Shown: positions 7,489-16,654, counted from the stretch's first letter. The stretch is 64,000 nt of DNA from Kitasatospora phosalacinea (GCF_030268885.1 NZ_BSSA01000023.1:62001-126000); one strand, 5' to 3'. Program-made: numbers and translations. The notes: a model not told the origin generated them from the sequence alone.

Positions 7489-9812
7489 CAGGGCCTCGCG
7501 TCGAACACCGCGGCGGCGTAGGAGCCGCCGTAGGCGAAGCTGGAGAGGAGCAGGCGGCCGGCCGGGGCGTCGCCGGCGAGGGCGGCGACCAGGCCGAGGG
7601 CGCCGGCGGAGCCGTAGGTCTCGCCGAGTTGGGCCTTGGGGGTGCGGGTGGGGCGTCCGGCGAGGCCGGCCAGGGCGAGGGCGCGGCGCTGGGCGAGGTC
7701 GACGAGGCGGTAGCCGGAGGCGGCGGAGACCACGGTGTCGATCTGCTCGGGGGTGGTGCCGGCTTCGGCGAGGGCGGCGCGCAGGGCGCGGGCCCAGGCT
7801 TCGCCGTCGCGGCCGATCCGGCCGATGCCGACGGACTCGCCGGAGGCCCCGAAGCCGCGGACGTCCGCCAGGACGGTCGCGCCGCGGGCGGCGGCGGAGG
7901 CCTCGGACTCGAGCAGGATCGCGGCGGCGCCCTCGGCGAGGACGGTGCCGGTGCCGCCGTCGGGGACGACGTGCGCGGTCCTCGCGTACCCGGGCAGCCG
8001 GGCCTGGGTGGCGAGGGCCTGCTCGGGGAACTCGTCGGCGACCACGACCATGATCCGGTCGGCCATGCCGCGGGCGATCACCCGGGCGGCGAGTTGCAGG
8101 GCCAGGACGGAGGAGGTGCCGCCGTTGGCGATGGTCGCAGTGTAGCCGCGGTAGCGGTGCAGCATCGCGACGTGTCCGGCGGCGGCGTTGACCACGGTGT
8201 TGGCGAACATCGCCGGGTTGGCGCCGGTGATGCCCTGTTCCAGCACGCCCTGGTGGAAGTTGAGCACCGAGGTGACCGGGCCGTAGCCGGTGGCGAAGAC
8301 GATGCCGGTGCCTTCGGCCTCGGCCCGGGAGGGCTTGCCGTGGCGCTCGTACAGGTCGCCGACGGCACCGGCCGCGAGCACGCCGAGCGGGTCCATCCGG
8401 CGGGCCTTGCTGGGGTTGAGGCGCTTGGTGACGGCCTTGACGTCCACCCGGCCGATCGGACGGTCGCCGATGCCGGTGACGTGCTCCAGGGCCTCGAAGC
8501 CGACCCGGCCCTCGGCGAGGACGGCGGTCAGTTCGGCGGTGGACCCGGCCGAACCGGCCAGGCCGGCCACGCCGGTGACCACGACGTGCTGGACCGGCCG
8601 GGTGTGCCGGGCCGCACGGGCGGGCCGACCGGGCTTGTTGAGGACGACGGTGGCGTTGTTGCCGCCGAACGCGAAGGAGTTGGAGGCGACCACCTCGAGC
8701 GGCGCGGGCCGTCCGGTGTCGGGGACGATGTCCAGGCCGAACGGGGAGGCGGTGCCCCGGGTGTTGACGGTCGGCGGGATGACGCCCCGGTCAATGGCGA
8801 GGGTGGAGACGATCGCCTCGACCGCGCCGGCCGCGCCCAGGGTGTGGCCGAGCATCGACTTGGTGGAGCTGGCGGGCGGCAGCTCGGTGCCGAACAGCAG
8901 CTTGACGGCCTTGGGCTCGGACACGTCGTTCGCGGGGGTGCCGGTGCCGTGCAGGTTGACGTAGTCGACGTCCTCCGGCGCCAGCCCGGCGGTCTTCAGG
9001 GCCTGGGCCATCGCAGCGGCGGCGCCCTTGCCGCTGGGGTCGGGGGCGGTCTGGTGGTAGCCGTCGCAGGAGAGGCCGTAGCCGCCGAGTTCGGCGAGCA
9101 CGGCGGCGCCGCGGGCGGCGGCCCGTTCGGCCGACTCCAGGACCATGAAGCCCGCGCCCTCGCCGAGGGTCAGCCCGGTGGAGGCGGACATCGGCGCGCA
9201 CGGCTCGGGGTCGAGCGCGCCGAGGGCGGAGAAGCCGTACGCGGAGAGTTCGGCCAGCGGGTCGACGCCGCCGCAGATGACGTGGTCGACCTCGCCCTTC
9301 CAGAGCAGTTCGGCCGCGTAGCCCAGTGCCACCGCGCTGGCCGCGCAGGCGTTGGAGAGCACGATGCGCGGGCCGCGCAGGTCGAACTCGGCGGCGATGT
9401 AGTCGCCGACGCAGGGGAGTTGGGAGGCGGCGGCGGCCGGGGCGTCCAGTTCGCCGTCCTTGACCAGTCCGCGGTGGACGCTCTCCAGGGTCGGCATCGC
9501 GCCGAGGCTGGAGCCGACCACCACGGCGACCCGGTCGCGGTCCACGGTGTCCAGGTCGAGGCCGGAGCTGTGCAGGGCCTCGCGGATCGCGGTGGCGGCC
9601 AGCGCGTAGCAGCGGTCGAGGTCGGCGGGCTGCTCGGCGGTGACCATGCCGGCCCAGTCGGTGAGCAGTTCGGTGGTGTCGAAGAGAGTGTTGGTCTTGA
9701 TCCCGGAGATGCCCTGGGAGATCGCGGTCCAGCTCTTCTCGGCGTCGTCGCCGGCTCCGGTGATCAGGCCGATCCCGGTGAGGGCGATCCGTTCGGTCGT
9801 GGTGTCGGTCAT
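7488..9812 (-). CDS. fused ketosynthase / chain-length-factor (KS-CLF) of a type II PKS
   Basis: 774 aa, made of two FabF-like halves. Half one (about 1-400) has a full active site: Cys156 in SNACAASA, His288 in HGTGT and His323 in GHTLGAAGA. Half two (about 408-774) has the same fold strings, but the nucleophile position reads ANGGTSSV with no Cys, as in chain-length factors. In most type II PKS systems KS-alpha and KS-beta are separate, translationally coupled genes; here one chain carries both. With the FabG-like, FabZ-like and ACP genes upstream and no enoyl reductase, it should build a polyene chain from malonyl units. The ATG overlaps the stop of the GcvT-like gene (TGATG, 9810-9814). 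Confidence 0.9.
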   Translation of the reverse strand: MTDTTTERIALTGIGLITGAGDDAEKSWTAISQGISGIKTNTLFDTTELLTDWAGMVTAEQPADLDRCYALAATAIREALHSSGLDLDTVDRDRVAVVVGSSLGAMPTLESVHRGLVKDGELDAPAAAASQLPCVGDYIAAEFDLRGPRIVLSNACAASAVALGYAAELLWKGEVDHVICGGVDPLAELSAYGFSALGALDPEPCAPMSASTGLTLGEGAGFMVLESAERAAARGAAVLAELGGYGLSCDGYHQTAPDPSGKGAAAAMAQALKTAGLAPEDVDYVNLHGTGTPANDVSEPKAVKLLFGTELPPASSTKSMLGHTLGAAGAVEAIVSTLAIDRGVIPPTVNTRGTASPFGLDIVPDTGRPAPLEVVASNSFAFGGNNATVVLNKPGRPARAARHTRPVQHVVVTGVAGLAGSAGSTAELTAVLAEGRVGFEALEHVTGIGDRPIGRVDVKAVTKRLNPSKARRMDPLGVLAAGAVGDLYERHGKPSRAEAEGTGIVFATGYGPVTSVLNFHQGVLEQGITGANPAMFANTVVNAAAGHVAMLHRYRGYTATIANGGTSSVLALQLAARVIARGMADRIMVVVADEFPEQALATQARLPGYARTAHVVPDGGTGTVLAEGAAAILLESEASAAARGATVLADVRGFGASGESVGIGRIGRDGEAWARALRAALAEAGTTPEQIDTVVSAASGYRLVDLAQRRALALAGLAGRPTRTPKAQLGETYGSAGALGLVAALAGDAPAGRLLLSSFAYGGSYAAAVFDARP

Positions 9813-10840
9813 CAGTGGATCCGGGTGGTGAGGGAGCGGGCGATGACGCGGGGCTGGGTGACGGTGCGCAGCGGGGTGGCGGCGTCGTCGGCGGCGGCGA
9901 GCTCCAGGCCGGGGACCCAGAACGGGGCGTCCAGCAGGGCGACGACCAGCTCCTCGTCGGCGTTGGCGGACGGGGCCTGCCAGACGACGGTGCCGACCTG
10001 CTGCCCGCCCGCGGTGACGGCGGTGCCGGGGGCGACGACGGCGCCGGCGGGGGCGACCAGGGCGGTGGTCCTGGCGGTCTCGGCGGTGGGCTTGACCAGG
10101 TCGTCGGAGCCCTGGAACTCGCCGATCCGGTTCCAGTCGACCATCCAGGCGAGGTCGGCCTCGTGCACCGGCAGCCCGGCGAAGCCGACCGCGTAGACGG
10201 CCATCCCGGCCTCGGCCTGGACCCGGGCCAGGCCCTGCGGGCCGACCTCGGCGCCGCCCTCGGCGGTGACCGCCTCGACGACGGCGGCGTGCGCGGCCTC
10301 GGGGGCGTTGGAGAGCAGCAGGTAGCCGTACTCGCCGGTGGTGCCGACCCGGGCGAGGTGGGCGAGCGCGGCCGGCTCGCCGGGGACGGCCGACTCGGTG
10401 ACGCCGTGCAGGGTCAGGCCGGAGATGTCGAGCTCGACGAACTTCGCCGCGGCGGACCAGGCCTGCGGGCCCTCGAAGGCGCTGGCGCCCCAGCCCTCGG
10501 GCTCGACCTCGACGGTGACGTCGGACGGGGCGTCGACGGCGTCCAGGTAGGCGGTCAGCTCCGCGGCGGTGACCGGGGTGCGGGGCAGCAGCCAGGAGTC
10601 GTCGCCGATCTCGAAGTGCAGCAGGATCGCGAACGGCGAGCCGTCGGTGTTGAGCGCCAGGGCCTCGCGGACGGTGTCCGGCTCGACGTACTCGCTGGAC
10701 TTGGCCAGGAACAGGTCGAGGAACTCGTAGCGGTCGCCGCCGGAGATCCGGACCAGCGGGGCGGTGATCCGGTAGGCGCCGATGGTGGTGCGGACGGTGG
10801 TGTAGTCGTCCTGCGCGGTGCGGGCGGGGGCGGTGGTCAT
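9812..10840 (-). CDS. GcvT-like aminomethyltransferase / folate-binding protein
   Basis: 342 aa, T-protein (GcvT) fold family. Visible family strings are LVRISGGDRYEFLDLFLAKS near the N terminus, LTLHGVTESAVPGE (the GEXG segment degenerates), TGEYGYLLL in the middle and a C-terminal beta-barrel (VTAGGQQVGTVVWQAPS). T-proteins bind tetrahydrofolate and move one-carbon groups; relatives are recruited in specialised metabolism for methyl or methylene transfer. No GcvH or GcvP gene is nearby, so a housekeeping glycine-cleavage role is unlikely. It lies between the GNAT fusion and the KS-CLF and is coupled to the latter. Its substrate is unknown; a one-carbon transfer to the diaminopropionate or chain intermediate is a guess. 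Confidence 0.75.
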   Translation of the reverse strand: MTTAPARTAQDDYTTVRTTIGAYRITAPLVRISGGDRYEFLDLFLAKSSEYVEPDTVREALALNTDGSPFAILLHFEIGDDSWLLPRTPVTAAELTAYLDAVDAPSDVTVEVEPEGWGASAFEGPQAWSAAAKFVELDISGLTLHGVTESAVPGEPAALAHLARVGTTGEYGYLLLSNAPEAAHAAVVEAVTAEGGAEVGPQGLARVQAEAGMAVYAVGFAGLPVHEADLAWMVDWNRIGEFQGSDDLVKPTAETARTTALVAPAGAVVAPGTAVTAGGQQVGTVVWQAPSANADEELVVALLDAPFWVPGLELAAADDAATPLRTVTQPRVIARSLTTRIH

Positions 10841-10868
10841 GGTCTCTCGGTGTCCTTTCGGGGAGTGG

Positions 10869-12896
10869 TCAGATCGCGGGTGCGGGGTGGACGGACAGCT
10901 GCCAGGCGGCCTCGGGGTCGGCCGAGGCGCAGCCGACCAGCAGTCCGGAGGAGGTGGTGCGCAGGACGAGCTCCCGGGTGCCGACGGGGTCGGCGGGGTC
11001 GGCGGGAGCGATGTGCAGCCAGTGGCCGCTGCTGAGCCGGACGGAGGCGGCGGCGGCCCAGACCTGTCGGAAGGCGCCGCTCTCCAGTTCGTGCCGGGTG
11101 CCGGCCGTGTCGATCACCACGGTGGTGTCCGCCGGGGTGTCGGGGGTGAGCCACAGGACGGTCTCCTCGTCCGCGCCGGGGGCGCGGACGTCGATCCGGA
11201 CCGGTTCGGCGGTCCGTTCGGGGGCGGTGACCTCCCAGCTGACGCCCTCCTGCGGGGCGGCCAGGCCGAGCGGGTGCTTCTGCTCCCACTCCGTGGCGGC
11301 GACGCCCCAGCCGAGGCCGGTGGCGAGGCTGTGCCGGTGGTGTTCGCGGGTGACCCAGGCCCCGGCGCGCCAGCGCGGGTTGCAGCCGAAGGCGCGGGTG
11401 CGGGGTGCGGGGCTGCGCAGCACCTTGGTGCCGGCCTCGGTCCAGCCGGTGATCCCGCCGGCCGTCGCCTTGACGGTCACCTTCCGTTGGCCGTCCAGCG
11501 GTTGTCCGTGCACTGCGGCGCGGGGAGCGGCCGGTGCGGTGCCGGTGGCGAACTCGGTGCGCAGCCGGGCGGTGCCGTCGGCGTCGGGGACCAGGTGGCG
11601 TTCGACCAGGGTGGTGGTGATCAGCCGGACGGGGTGTCCGGCCGGGAGCGCGACCCGGGTGGTGCCGTCGGTCCAGGCGAGCGCGCTGCCCGCCGGGGCG
11701 GTCCGGGCGGCGGCGACCACCTCGGAGGTGTCGCGGACGCCGATGCCGGTGCCGATCGGGTGCCGTTCGACGCCGTCGGGGCCGGTCAGGGCGAACTCGC
11801 CCTGGCGCAGTCCGACCGTCTGGAAGATCCGGCCGGGCCGGGTGGTGTACGCGAACCGCTGTTCCAGCACGCCCCGGTGGAGCGTGAGGGTGCCGGTGAC
11901 CAGGTTGCCGCCGGTGCGCTCGGAGACCTCGACGCCGTGCTCGACGGGCCTGACCTCCAGCCTGCGGGCCTGGCCCTCGCGCCAGCCGGCCGAGCGGTCG
12001 GCCTCGGCGCTGGGCCAGGTGGAGACGAACACCGGACCGTGGTGGCCCTCGGCGTGCACGGTGAGGGTGCCCTCGGCGGGGTCGAGTTCGGCGGTGAGGC
12101 CGTCGTCGCCGAAGCGGTGCGGCCGACCGCCGACCGGCTCCTCGACCTCGTACGGGGCTGCGGCGGTCCGCAGCGGCCGGGTGGCGCCGTCCGGGTCGGT
12201 GAGCGTGGCGCCCAGCAGCAGGCCGCGGTCGACGTCGATGTCGGCGGTGAGCGTGAAGCCGCCGAGCACGAGGGCGTAGCCGACCGTCCGGACTCCGTCC
12301 ACCAGCCGTACGTCGGACTGGAGTTCGCCGTCCCGGCCCCTGGTGACGCTGCCGAAGCTGCTGAGCTTGCCGAGTTCCGCCACGGCCTCGGGGCCGAGGT
12401 CGTGGAAGACGCCGCGCAGGATCAGCGGGATGTAGTTGTGCAGTTCGACGTTGCCGTCCTCGCCGGGGACGGTCTCGCCGACCGAGACGCAGCCCACCCG
12501 CCGGTAGAGCTTGAAGGCGACGGTGTTGGCCGGGTTGACGGTCAGCCGCAGGACGAGGCAGCCGCAGCGCATCATCCACTCGACGGCCTCGGTGAACAGC
12601 CGGCCGGTGATGACGCCGTTGCGGTAGGCCGGGGCGACGAAGAACATGTCGGCGATCAGTTCGCCGGCCCGGGCGGAGCGCCGTCCGGTGCTGTGGAACA
12701 GCCCGAACGTGCCCACCACCCGGTCGTCCTCGACGGCCACCAGGAACGTCGCGGTGTCGCGCTCGGCGAGTTCGCGTTCCAGTTCGGCGCCGGTGATCCC
12801 GCCCGCCACCGGGTTGGGGTTGTCGCGGTGCCGGTTGTAGAGCTCGGCGATGTCGTGCGCGTCGCCCTCCTGGTAGGGGCGGATCGTGATGGACAT
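10869..12896 (-). CDS. GNAT acyltransferase fused to a large beta-rich domain
   Basis: 675 aa. Residues 1-165 are a GNAT domain: ITIRPYQEGDA at the start, an acceptor segment, and ELIADMFFVAPAYRNGVITG as the acyl-CoA-binding strand and helix, closing with VAFKLYRRVGCVS. The next roughly 500 residues have no motif I know; they are beta-strand-like, rich in Thr/Val/Gly/Trp, and resemble a carbohydrate-epimerase or beta-sandwich type of composition. A very strong AAGGAGGTG Shine-Dalgarno precedes the ATG. GNATs are known to join a polyketide acyl chain to an amino group in some lipopeptide pathways, so this is the main candidate for acylating the diaminopropionate-derived amine; that is inference. 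Confidence 0.75.
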   Translation of the reverse strand: MSITIRPYQEGDAHDIAELYNRHRDNPNPVAGGITGAELERELAERDTATFLVAVEDDRVVGTFGLFHSTGRRSARAGELIADMFFVAPAYRNGVITGRLFTEAVEWMMRCGCLVLRLTVNPANTVAFKLYRRVGCVSVGETVPGEDGNVELHNYIPLILRGVFHDLGPEAVAELGKLSSFGSVTRGRDGELQSDVRLVDGVRTVGYALVLGGFTLTADIDVDRGLLLGATLTDPDGATRPLRTAAAPYEVEEPVGGRPHRFGDDGLTAELDPAEGTLTVHAEGHHGPVFVSTWPSAEADRSAGWREGQARRLEVRPVEHGVEVSERTGGNLVTGTLTLHRGVLEQRFAYTTRPGRIFQTVGLRQGEFALTGPDGVERHPIGTGIGVRDTSEVVAAARTAPAGSALAWTDGTTRVALPAGHPVRLITTTLVERHLVPDADGTARLRTEFATGTAPAAPRAAVHGQPLDGQRKVTVKATAGGITGWTEAGTKVLRSPAPRTRAFGCNPRWRAGAWVTREHHRHSLATGLGWGVAATEWEQKHPLGLAAPQEGVSWEVTAPERTAEPVRIDVRAPGADEETVLWLTPDTPADTTVVIDTAGTRHELESGAFRQVWAAAASVRLSSGHWLHIAPADPADPVGTRELVLRTTSSGLLVGCASADPEAAWQLSVHPAPAI

Positions 12897-12945
12897 GGCA
12901 CACCTCCTTGTCTGTGCTGGGGCGGGTCCTGCGGGGGGGGCGGCG

Positions 12946-13476
12946 TCAGCCCTTGCGCTCGGTGGTGACGATCAGCGAGCCTGCGGCGGCGAGTTCGGTG
13001 CCGACCGAGGCCCGGACCGAGACCGAGCGCAGGCCGCCGAGCCGCTGGCCGAGCTTGGCCTCCAGGGTGAGCTGGTCGCCGGGGACGACCAGCCGGGAGA
13101 ACTTCATCGAGCTGATCGAGCCGAGGTAGCCGACGCTCGACGACGGGTCGGCGGGGCCGTCCTGGGTCGGCGGGGCCTCCAGCAGCTCCGCGACGTAGAC
13201 CACGGCGACCAGCTGGGCCATCGCCTCGACGATCATCACGCCGGGCATGATCGAGTGGTCGGGGTAGTGGCCGGCGAAGAACGGCTCGTTCACCGAGACG
13301 CTCTTGACGCCGCGTCCGGAGACGCCGGGGACCACGTCGTAGGCGCGGTCGATCATCAGCATCGGCCAGCGGTGCGGCAGCATCCGCTTGATGTCGTCGG
13401 AGGAGTAGGCGAAGGTCTTCGGCTTCTCCCGGACGGCGCCCCCGGCGGGGGCGGCGACGGTGGCGGCGGGGGTCAC
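12946..13476 (-). CDS. FabZ-like 3-hydroxyacyl-ACP dehydratase
   Basis: 176 aa hotdog-fold protein. The family strings are complete: IKRMLPHRWPMLMIDR, then FFAGHYPDHSIMPGVMIVEA, which gives catalytic His70 and Glu84. It has about 20 extra Ala/Pro-rich residues at the N terminus. It would dehydrate 3-hydroxyacyl-ACP to trans-2-enoyl-ACP after ketoreduction; with no enoyl reductase in the operon the double bonds should stay, giving a conjugated polyene. The GTG start lies 2 bp after the ACP stop codon and is preceded by a GAGG leader inside the ACP gene. Confidence 0.9.
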   Translation of the reverse strand: MTPAATVAAPAGGAVREKPKTFAYSSDDIKRMLPHRWPMLMIDRAYDVVPGVSGRGVKSVSVNEPFFAGHYPDHSIMPGVMIVEAMAQLVAVVYVAELLEAPPTQDGPADPSSSVGYLGSISSMKFSRLVVPGDQLTLEAKLGQRLGGLRSVSVRASVGTELAAAGSLIVTTERKG

Positions 13477-13478
13477 GG

Positions 13479-13769
13479 TCAGACCTCGCGGGCTTCGATG
13501 AAGTCGACCAGGGCGTTGACGGAGCCGAAGGCCTCGAAGTCGTCGTCGCTGATCAGCACGTCGTACTCGTTGTTGATCATGACGACGATCTCCAGGGTGT
13601 CCAGCGAGTCCATCTCCAGGCCGCGGCCGAACAGCGGCTGGTTGTCGGAGACGACCTCGGCCTCGGCGTCCAGGCCCAGGCGGTCGATGATCATCGACTT
13701 GATCTTCAGGTTCCGCTCCAGGCGCTGCTCGGCCTGGGCGCGGACGTCCTCGAAGGTGGCGGTGGACAT
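13479..13769 (-). CDS. acyl carrier protein (polyketide chain carrier)
   Basis: 96 aa. The phosphopantetheine site is Ser55 in LEMDSLDTLE, the DSL motif of ACPs. The N terminus is extended by about 15 residues compared with E. coli ACP. It is flanked by ketoreductase and dehydratase genes, so it is the chain-carrying ACP for the fused KS-CLF. AGGAA precedes the ATG at 13769. A second carrier protein lies at 20.2 kb next to an AMP ligase, which suggests separate carriers for the polyketide and the amino-acid part. Confidence 0.93.
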   Translation of the reverse strand: MSTATFEDVRAQAEQRLERNLKIKSMIIDRLGLDAEAEVVSDNQPLFGRGLEMDSLDTLEIVVMINNEYDVLISDDDFEAFGSVNALVDFIEAREV

Positions 13770-13821
13770 GGTGGGGTTCCTCTCGGTCGGAATGGATGGA
13801 ACGTCAGTTCGGTTGCGGGGG

Positions 13822-14574
13822 TCAGCTGTAGAGCATCCCGCCGTCGACGGTGAGCACCTTGGCGGTGATGTACGAGGCTGCCGGGCTGGCCAGGAAGACC
13901 GCCGCCCGGGCGACCTCCTCCGGCGTGCCCATCCGGCCCAGCGGGATCGCCGCCGCCGCCTCCTTGAGCTGGGCGCGCGGCACCTTCTTCACCATGTCGG
14001 TGTCGATGAAGCCCGGCGCGACCACGTTGACCCGGATGTTCTTCGGCGCGCCCTCGTAGGCGAGGGTCTTGGCCATCGCGATCACCCCGCCCTTGGAGGC
14101 GGCGTAGTTGGCCTGGCCGACCCGGCCGGCGATGCCCGAGGTGGAGGCGATGAAGACGATCGAACCGCCGGAGGCGTACATCTGCTTGGTCGCCTCGCGG
14201 GCCGTCAGGAAGGCACCGGTCAGGTTGGTGGAGATCACCTCCTGCCACTTGGCGGCGCTCATCGCCGCGAAGTGCCCGTCGGCGGTGACGCCCGAGTTGA
14301 GGACGGCGACGTCGACCCCGCCCCAGGCGGTGCGGATCTCCTTGTACATCGCGGTGACCTGCGCCTCGTCCGAGACGTCGGCCCTCACCAGCAGGGCGCG
14401 ACGGCCCAGGCCCTCGATCTTCTCCGCCAGCTGCTCGGCCTTCCCGGCGCTGGAGCGGTAGTTGAGCGCGACGTCGCAGCCGTGCTCGGCGAGCTGGAGG
14501 GCGATCGCGGCGCCGATGCCGCGCGAGGCACCGGTGACGACGGCCCGGGTGCCCTCGGGGAACAGACCTGTCAC
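13822..14574 (-). CDS. FabG-like 3-oxoacyl-ACP reductase (SDR)
   Basis: 250 aa classical short-chain dehydrogenase. The cofactor motif VVTGASRGIGAA is at the N terminus and the active site Ser (SIVFIASTSG), Tyr-x-x-x-Lys (YAASK) follow at the usual spacing; it ends in VDGGMLYS as FabG proteins do. It should reduce beta-ketoacyl-ACP with NADPH in the polyene cycle. GTG at 14574 overlaps the stop of the sbnB-like gene (GTGA), so translation is coupled. Another SDR substrate is possible, but the ACP and dehydratase neighbours favour this role. Confidence 0.9.
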   Translation of the reverse strand: MTGLFPEGTRAVVTGASRGIGAAIALQLAEHGCDVALNYRSSAGKAEQLAEKIEGLGRRALLVRADVSDEAQVTAMYKEIRTAWGGVDVAVLNSGVTADGHFAAMSAAKWQEVISTNLTGAFLTAREATKQMYASGGSIVFIASTSGIAGRVGQANYAASKGGVIAMAKTLAYEGAPKNIRVNVVAPGFIDTDMVKKVPRAQLKEAAAAIPLGRMGTPEEVARAAVFLASPAASYITAKVLTVDGGMLYS

Positions 14575-15602
14575 GCCGGGCTCCCGGTGAAGTGCGAGGT
14601 GACCTTGTGGGTGCCGGGGTCGAAGCCGTCGACCTCGGTGCCGAGCCCGGCCTTCTCCGCGGCGGTCAGCACCGCCTCGGCGACGGCCAGGTCGAGCACC
14701 CCGAGGCCGAACGGGGAGAACACCACGGTGCGGGCGCCGGACGGCAGTTCGGCGGTGCCGTCGAGCAGCGCGCCGATCTCGGCGGTGACGAAGCGGCGGT
14801 GGCCGGCCTGCTGCTCGGCCCGGTGCAGCGAGGTCTGCTCGCGGATCGCGTGCTCGGCGTCGTCGACCACGTTGACCGCGCCGAGCACCGACTCCACCGA
14901 CAGGTCGCGCAGCGACAGGTGCAGCACGACCTGGCCGTGCGGGCGCTGCGGGTGGGCGGCGAGGTCGAGCCAGTACGTGGAGTCGGTGGTGGCGATCGAG
15001 ACCGTGTCGGCGCCCAGCACCCGGCTCAGCGTGGCGGCCCGGAAGTCGATGCCCGGGTGCTCGGCGGCGAGTTCGGCGGCGAACACCTCGGCCCGCTCGG
15101 GGAAGGCGTCCTGCAGCAGGACGGTCTCCAGGCCCTCGTGCACCCGGGTCAGGTAGTGCACCACCCGGTGGTTGATGGTGCCGCAGCCGACCAGGCCGAC
15201 GGTGCGGACCTCGCGTCCGGCGTTCAGCAGACCGGAGGCGAGCGCCGCGCCGGCCGCGGTGCGGACCGCGGAGATCTGGCTGCCCTCCATCAGGGCCAGC
15301 GGGTAGCCGGACTCCAGGTCGTTCAGGATGCACAGCGAACTGGCCCGCTGCATCCCGCGCTTGACGTTCTCCGGGAAGGACGAGATCCACTTCAGGCCCA
15401 TCACCGGAGCCGGTCCGCCGAGGTAGGCGGGCAGCGCGATGATCCGCGAGTCGGAGCGGTGCAACGGGCGCAGGAAGGTCGAGAAGGGGAGGTCGGACTT
15501 GCCCTGGCCGTGCAGCACGTAGGCGTCGCGGACCAGGTCGATGACGGCGGGGTCGAGGTCGGTCAGGGCGGCCCTGACGTCCTCCCGCCCGAGGATCCTC
15601 AT
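14571..15602 (-). CDS. sbnB: SbnB-like N-(carboxyamino-ethyl)glutamate dehydrogenase (L-Dap synthesis)
   Basis: 343 aa, ornithine cyclodeaminase/mu-crystallin family. The string GLKWISSFPENVKRGMQRAS and the NAD-binding VGLVGCGTINHRVV are typical of the SbnB branch. In staphyloferrin B biosynthesis SbnB oxidatively cleaves N-(1-amino-1-carboxyl-2-ethyl)glutamate with NAD to L-2,3-diaminopropionate and 2-oxoglutarate. It directly follows the SbnA-like gene with an ATGA overlap, the same pairing as in known Dap pathways, which makes Dap as a building block well supported. Alternative reading as an ornithine cyclodeaminase is less likely given the partner. Confidence 0.88.
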   Translation of the reverse strand: MRILGREDVRAALTDLDPAVIDLVRDAYVLHGQGKSDLPFSTFLRPLHRSDSRIIALPAYLGGPAPVMGLKWISSFPENVKRGMQRASSLCILNDLESGYPLALMEGSQISAVRTAAGAALASGLLNAGREVRTVGLVGCGTINHRVVHYLTRVHEGLETVLLQDAFPERAEVFAAELAAEHPGIDFRAATLSRVLGADTVSIATTDSTYWLDLAAHPQRPHGQVVLHLSLRDLSVESVLGAVNVVDDAEHAIREQTSLHRAEQQAGHRRFVTAEIGALLDGTAELPSGARTVVFSPFGLGVLDLAVAEAVLTAAEKAGLGTEVDGFDPGTHKVTSHFTGSPA

Positions 15603-16654
15603 GGCGTGTTCCTCTCTTGCTCGGTGGGCGGCAGGTACTGCTGGAGGTAGGACTCCACCCAGTGGTCGTCGTAGATGGTGTCGAGGTAGCGGTCGCCGCC
15701 GTCCGGGAGCACGGCGACGCAGGTGGCGCCGGGTTCGATCCAGGCGGCGGACTGCTGGAGCGCGGCGATCACCGCGCCGGAGGAGCCGCCGGCCAGGATC
15801 GACTCCTCGGCCAGCAGGCTGCGGCAGCCCCGGATGCACTCGGAGTCGGTCACCTTGACCACCCAGTCGGCCAGTCCGGGCCGCAGCAGCGCGGGGACGA
15901 CCGCCGCGCCGTGGCCGGGGATGGTCCGCTTGTGGGCGGCCTCCCAGGGCTCCGGCGGACCGAAGATCACGCTGCCGACCGCGTCCACCGCGACCACCCG
16001 GGTGGGCAGGTTCTCGGCGTGCACGTACTCGGCGCAGCCGCGCAGGGTGCCGGTGGTGCCGGCCGCCAGGAACAGGTAGTCGGGGGCGGCGGGCAGCGCC
16101 TCGACGATCTCCCGCATGGTGCCGTGATGGGCGCGGGCGTTGTCCTCGTTGGCGTACTGGTTGGGCCACCAGGCGTCGGGGACGGTCTCCAGCAGGTGCC
16201 GGACCCGGGCGATCCGGGCCGGCAGGTACTCGCCGGTGGCGGGGTCGCGGTGCTCGACCACCTCCACCTTCGCGCCGTAGGCCCGCATGATGGCGAGGTT
16301 CTGCGGGGTGGTGCGCGGGTCGACCACGACGACCAGGTCGAGCCGGTGGAAGTTGCACAGCTGGGCGAGCGCGATGCCCAGGTTCCCGGAGGAGGACTCC
16401 ACCACGGTGGAGACGCCGGGGACGATCCGGCCGCTGGCGATGGCCTGCTCGACCATCGACTTGGCGGCGCGGTCCTTGATGGAGCCGCCGGGGTTGAACC
16501 GCTCGCACTTGGCGTACACCTGGAAACGGGCGGGCGGGAAGAGGCGGTCCAGCGCCACCAGCGGAGTTCCGCCGATCGTGGCGACGATGTCGGGGTCCGA
16601 CGACCGGTGCGGGCGGGCCCGTACCGCGGCGCCGTCGGGGACGAGCACGGTCAT
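15599..16654 (-). CDS. sbnA: SbnA-like PLP synthase (Dap precursor from O-phosphoserine and glutamate)
   Basis: 351 aa, cysteine-synthase-fold PLP enzyme. Lys60 in NPGGSIKDRAA is the PLP lysine; the phosphate loop appears as AAGTTGTLRG and substrate-loop residues as VESSSGNLGIAL. SbnA couples O-phospho-L-serine and L-glutamate into the substrate of SbnB. It lies between the LanB-like gene (ATGA overlap at 16651-16654) and sbnB. With SbnB it gives L-2,3-diaminopropionate. A plain cysteine synthase is a weaker alternative, because those usually sit with cysE or alone. Confidence 0.88.
   Translation of the reverse strand: MTVLVPDGAAVRARPHRSSDPDIVATIGGTPLVALDRLFPPARFQVYAKCERFNPGGSIKDRAAKSMVEQAIASGRIVPGVSTVVESSSGNLGIALAQLCNFHRLDLVVVVDPRTTPQNLAIMRAYGAKVEVVEHRDPATGEYLPARIARVRHLLETVPDAWWPNQYANEDNARAHHGTMREIVEALPAAPDYLFLAAGTTGTLRGCAEYVHAENLPTRVVAVDAVGSVIFGPPEPWEAAHKRTIPGHGAAVVPALLRPGLADWVVKVTDSECIRGCRSLLAEESILAGGSSGAVIAALQQSAAWIEPGATCVAVLPDGGDRYLDTIYDDHWVESYLQQYLPPTEQERNTP

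Noticed and set aside
9812..10840. Housekeeping glycine-cleavage T protein
   Set aside because: No gcvH or gcvP nearby, the gene overlaps the ketosynthase gene, and the family motifs are partly degenerate.
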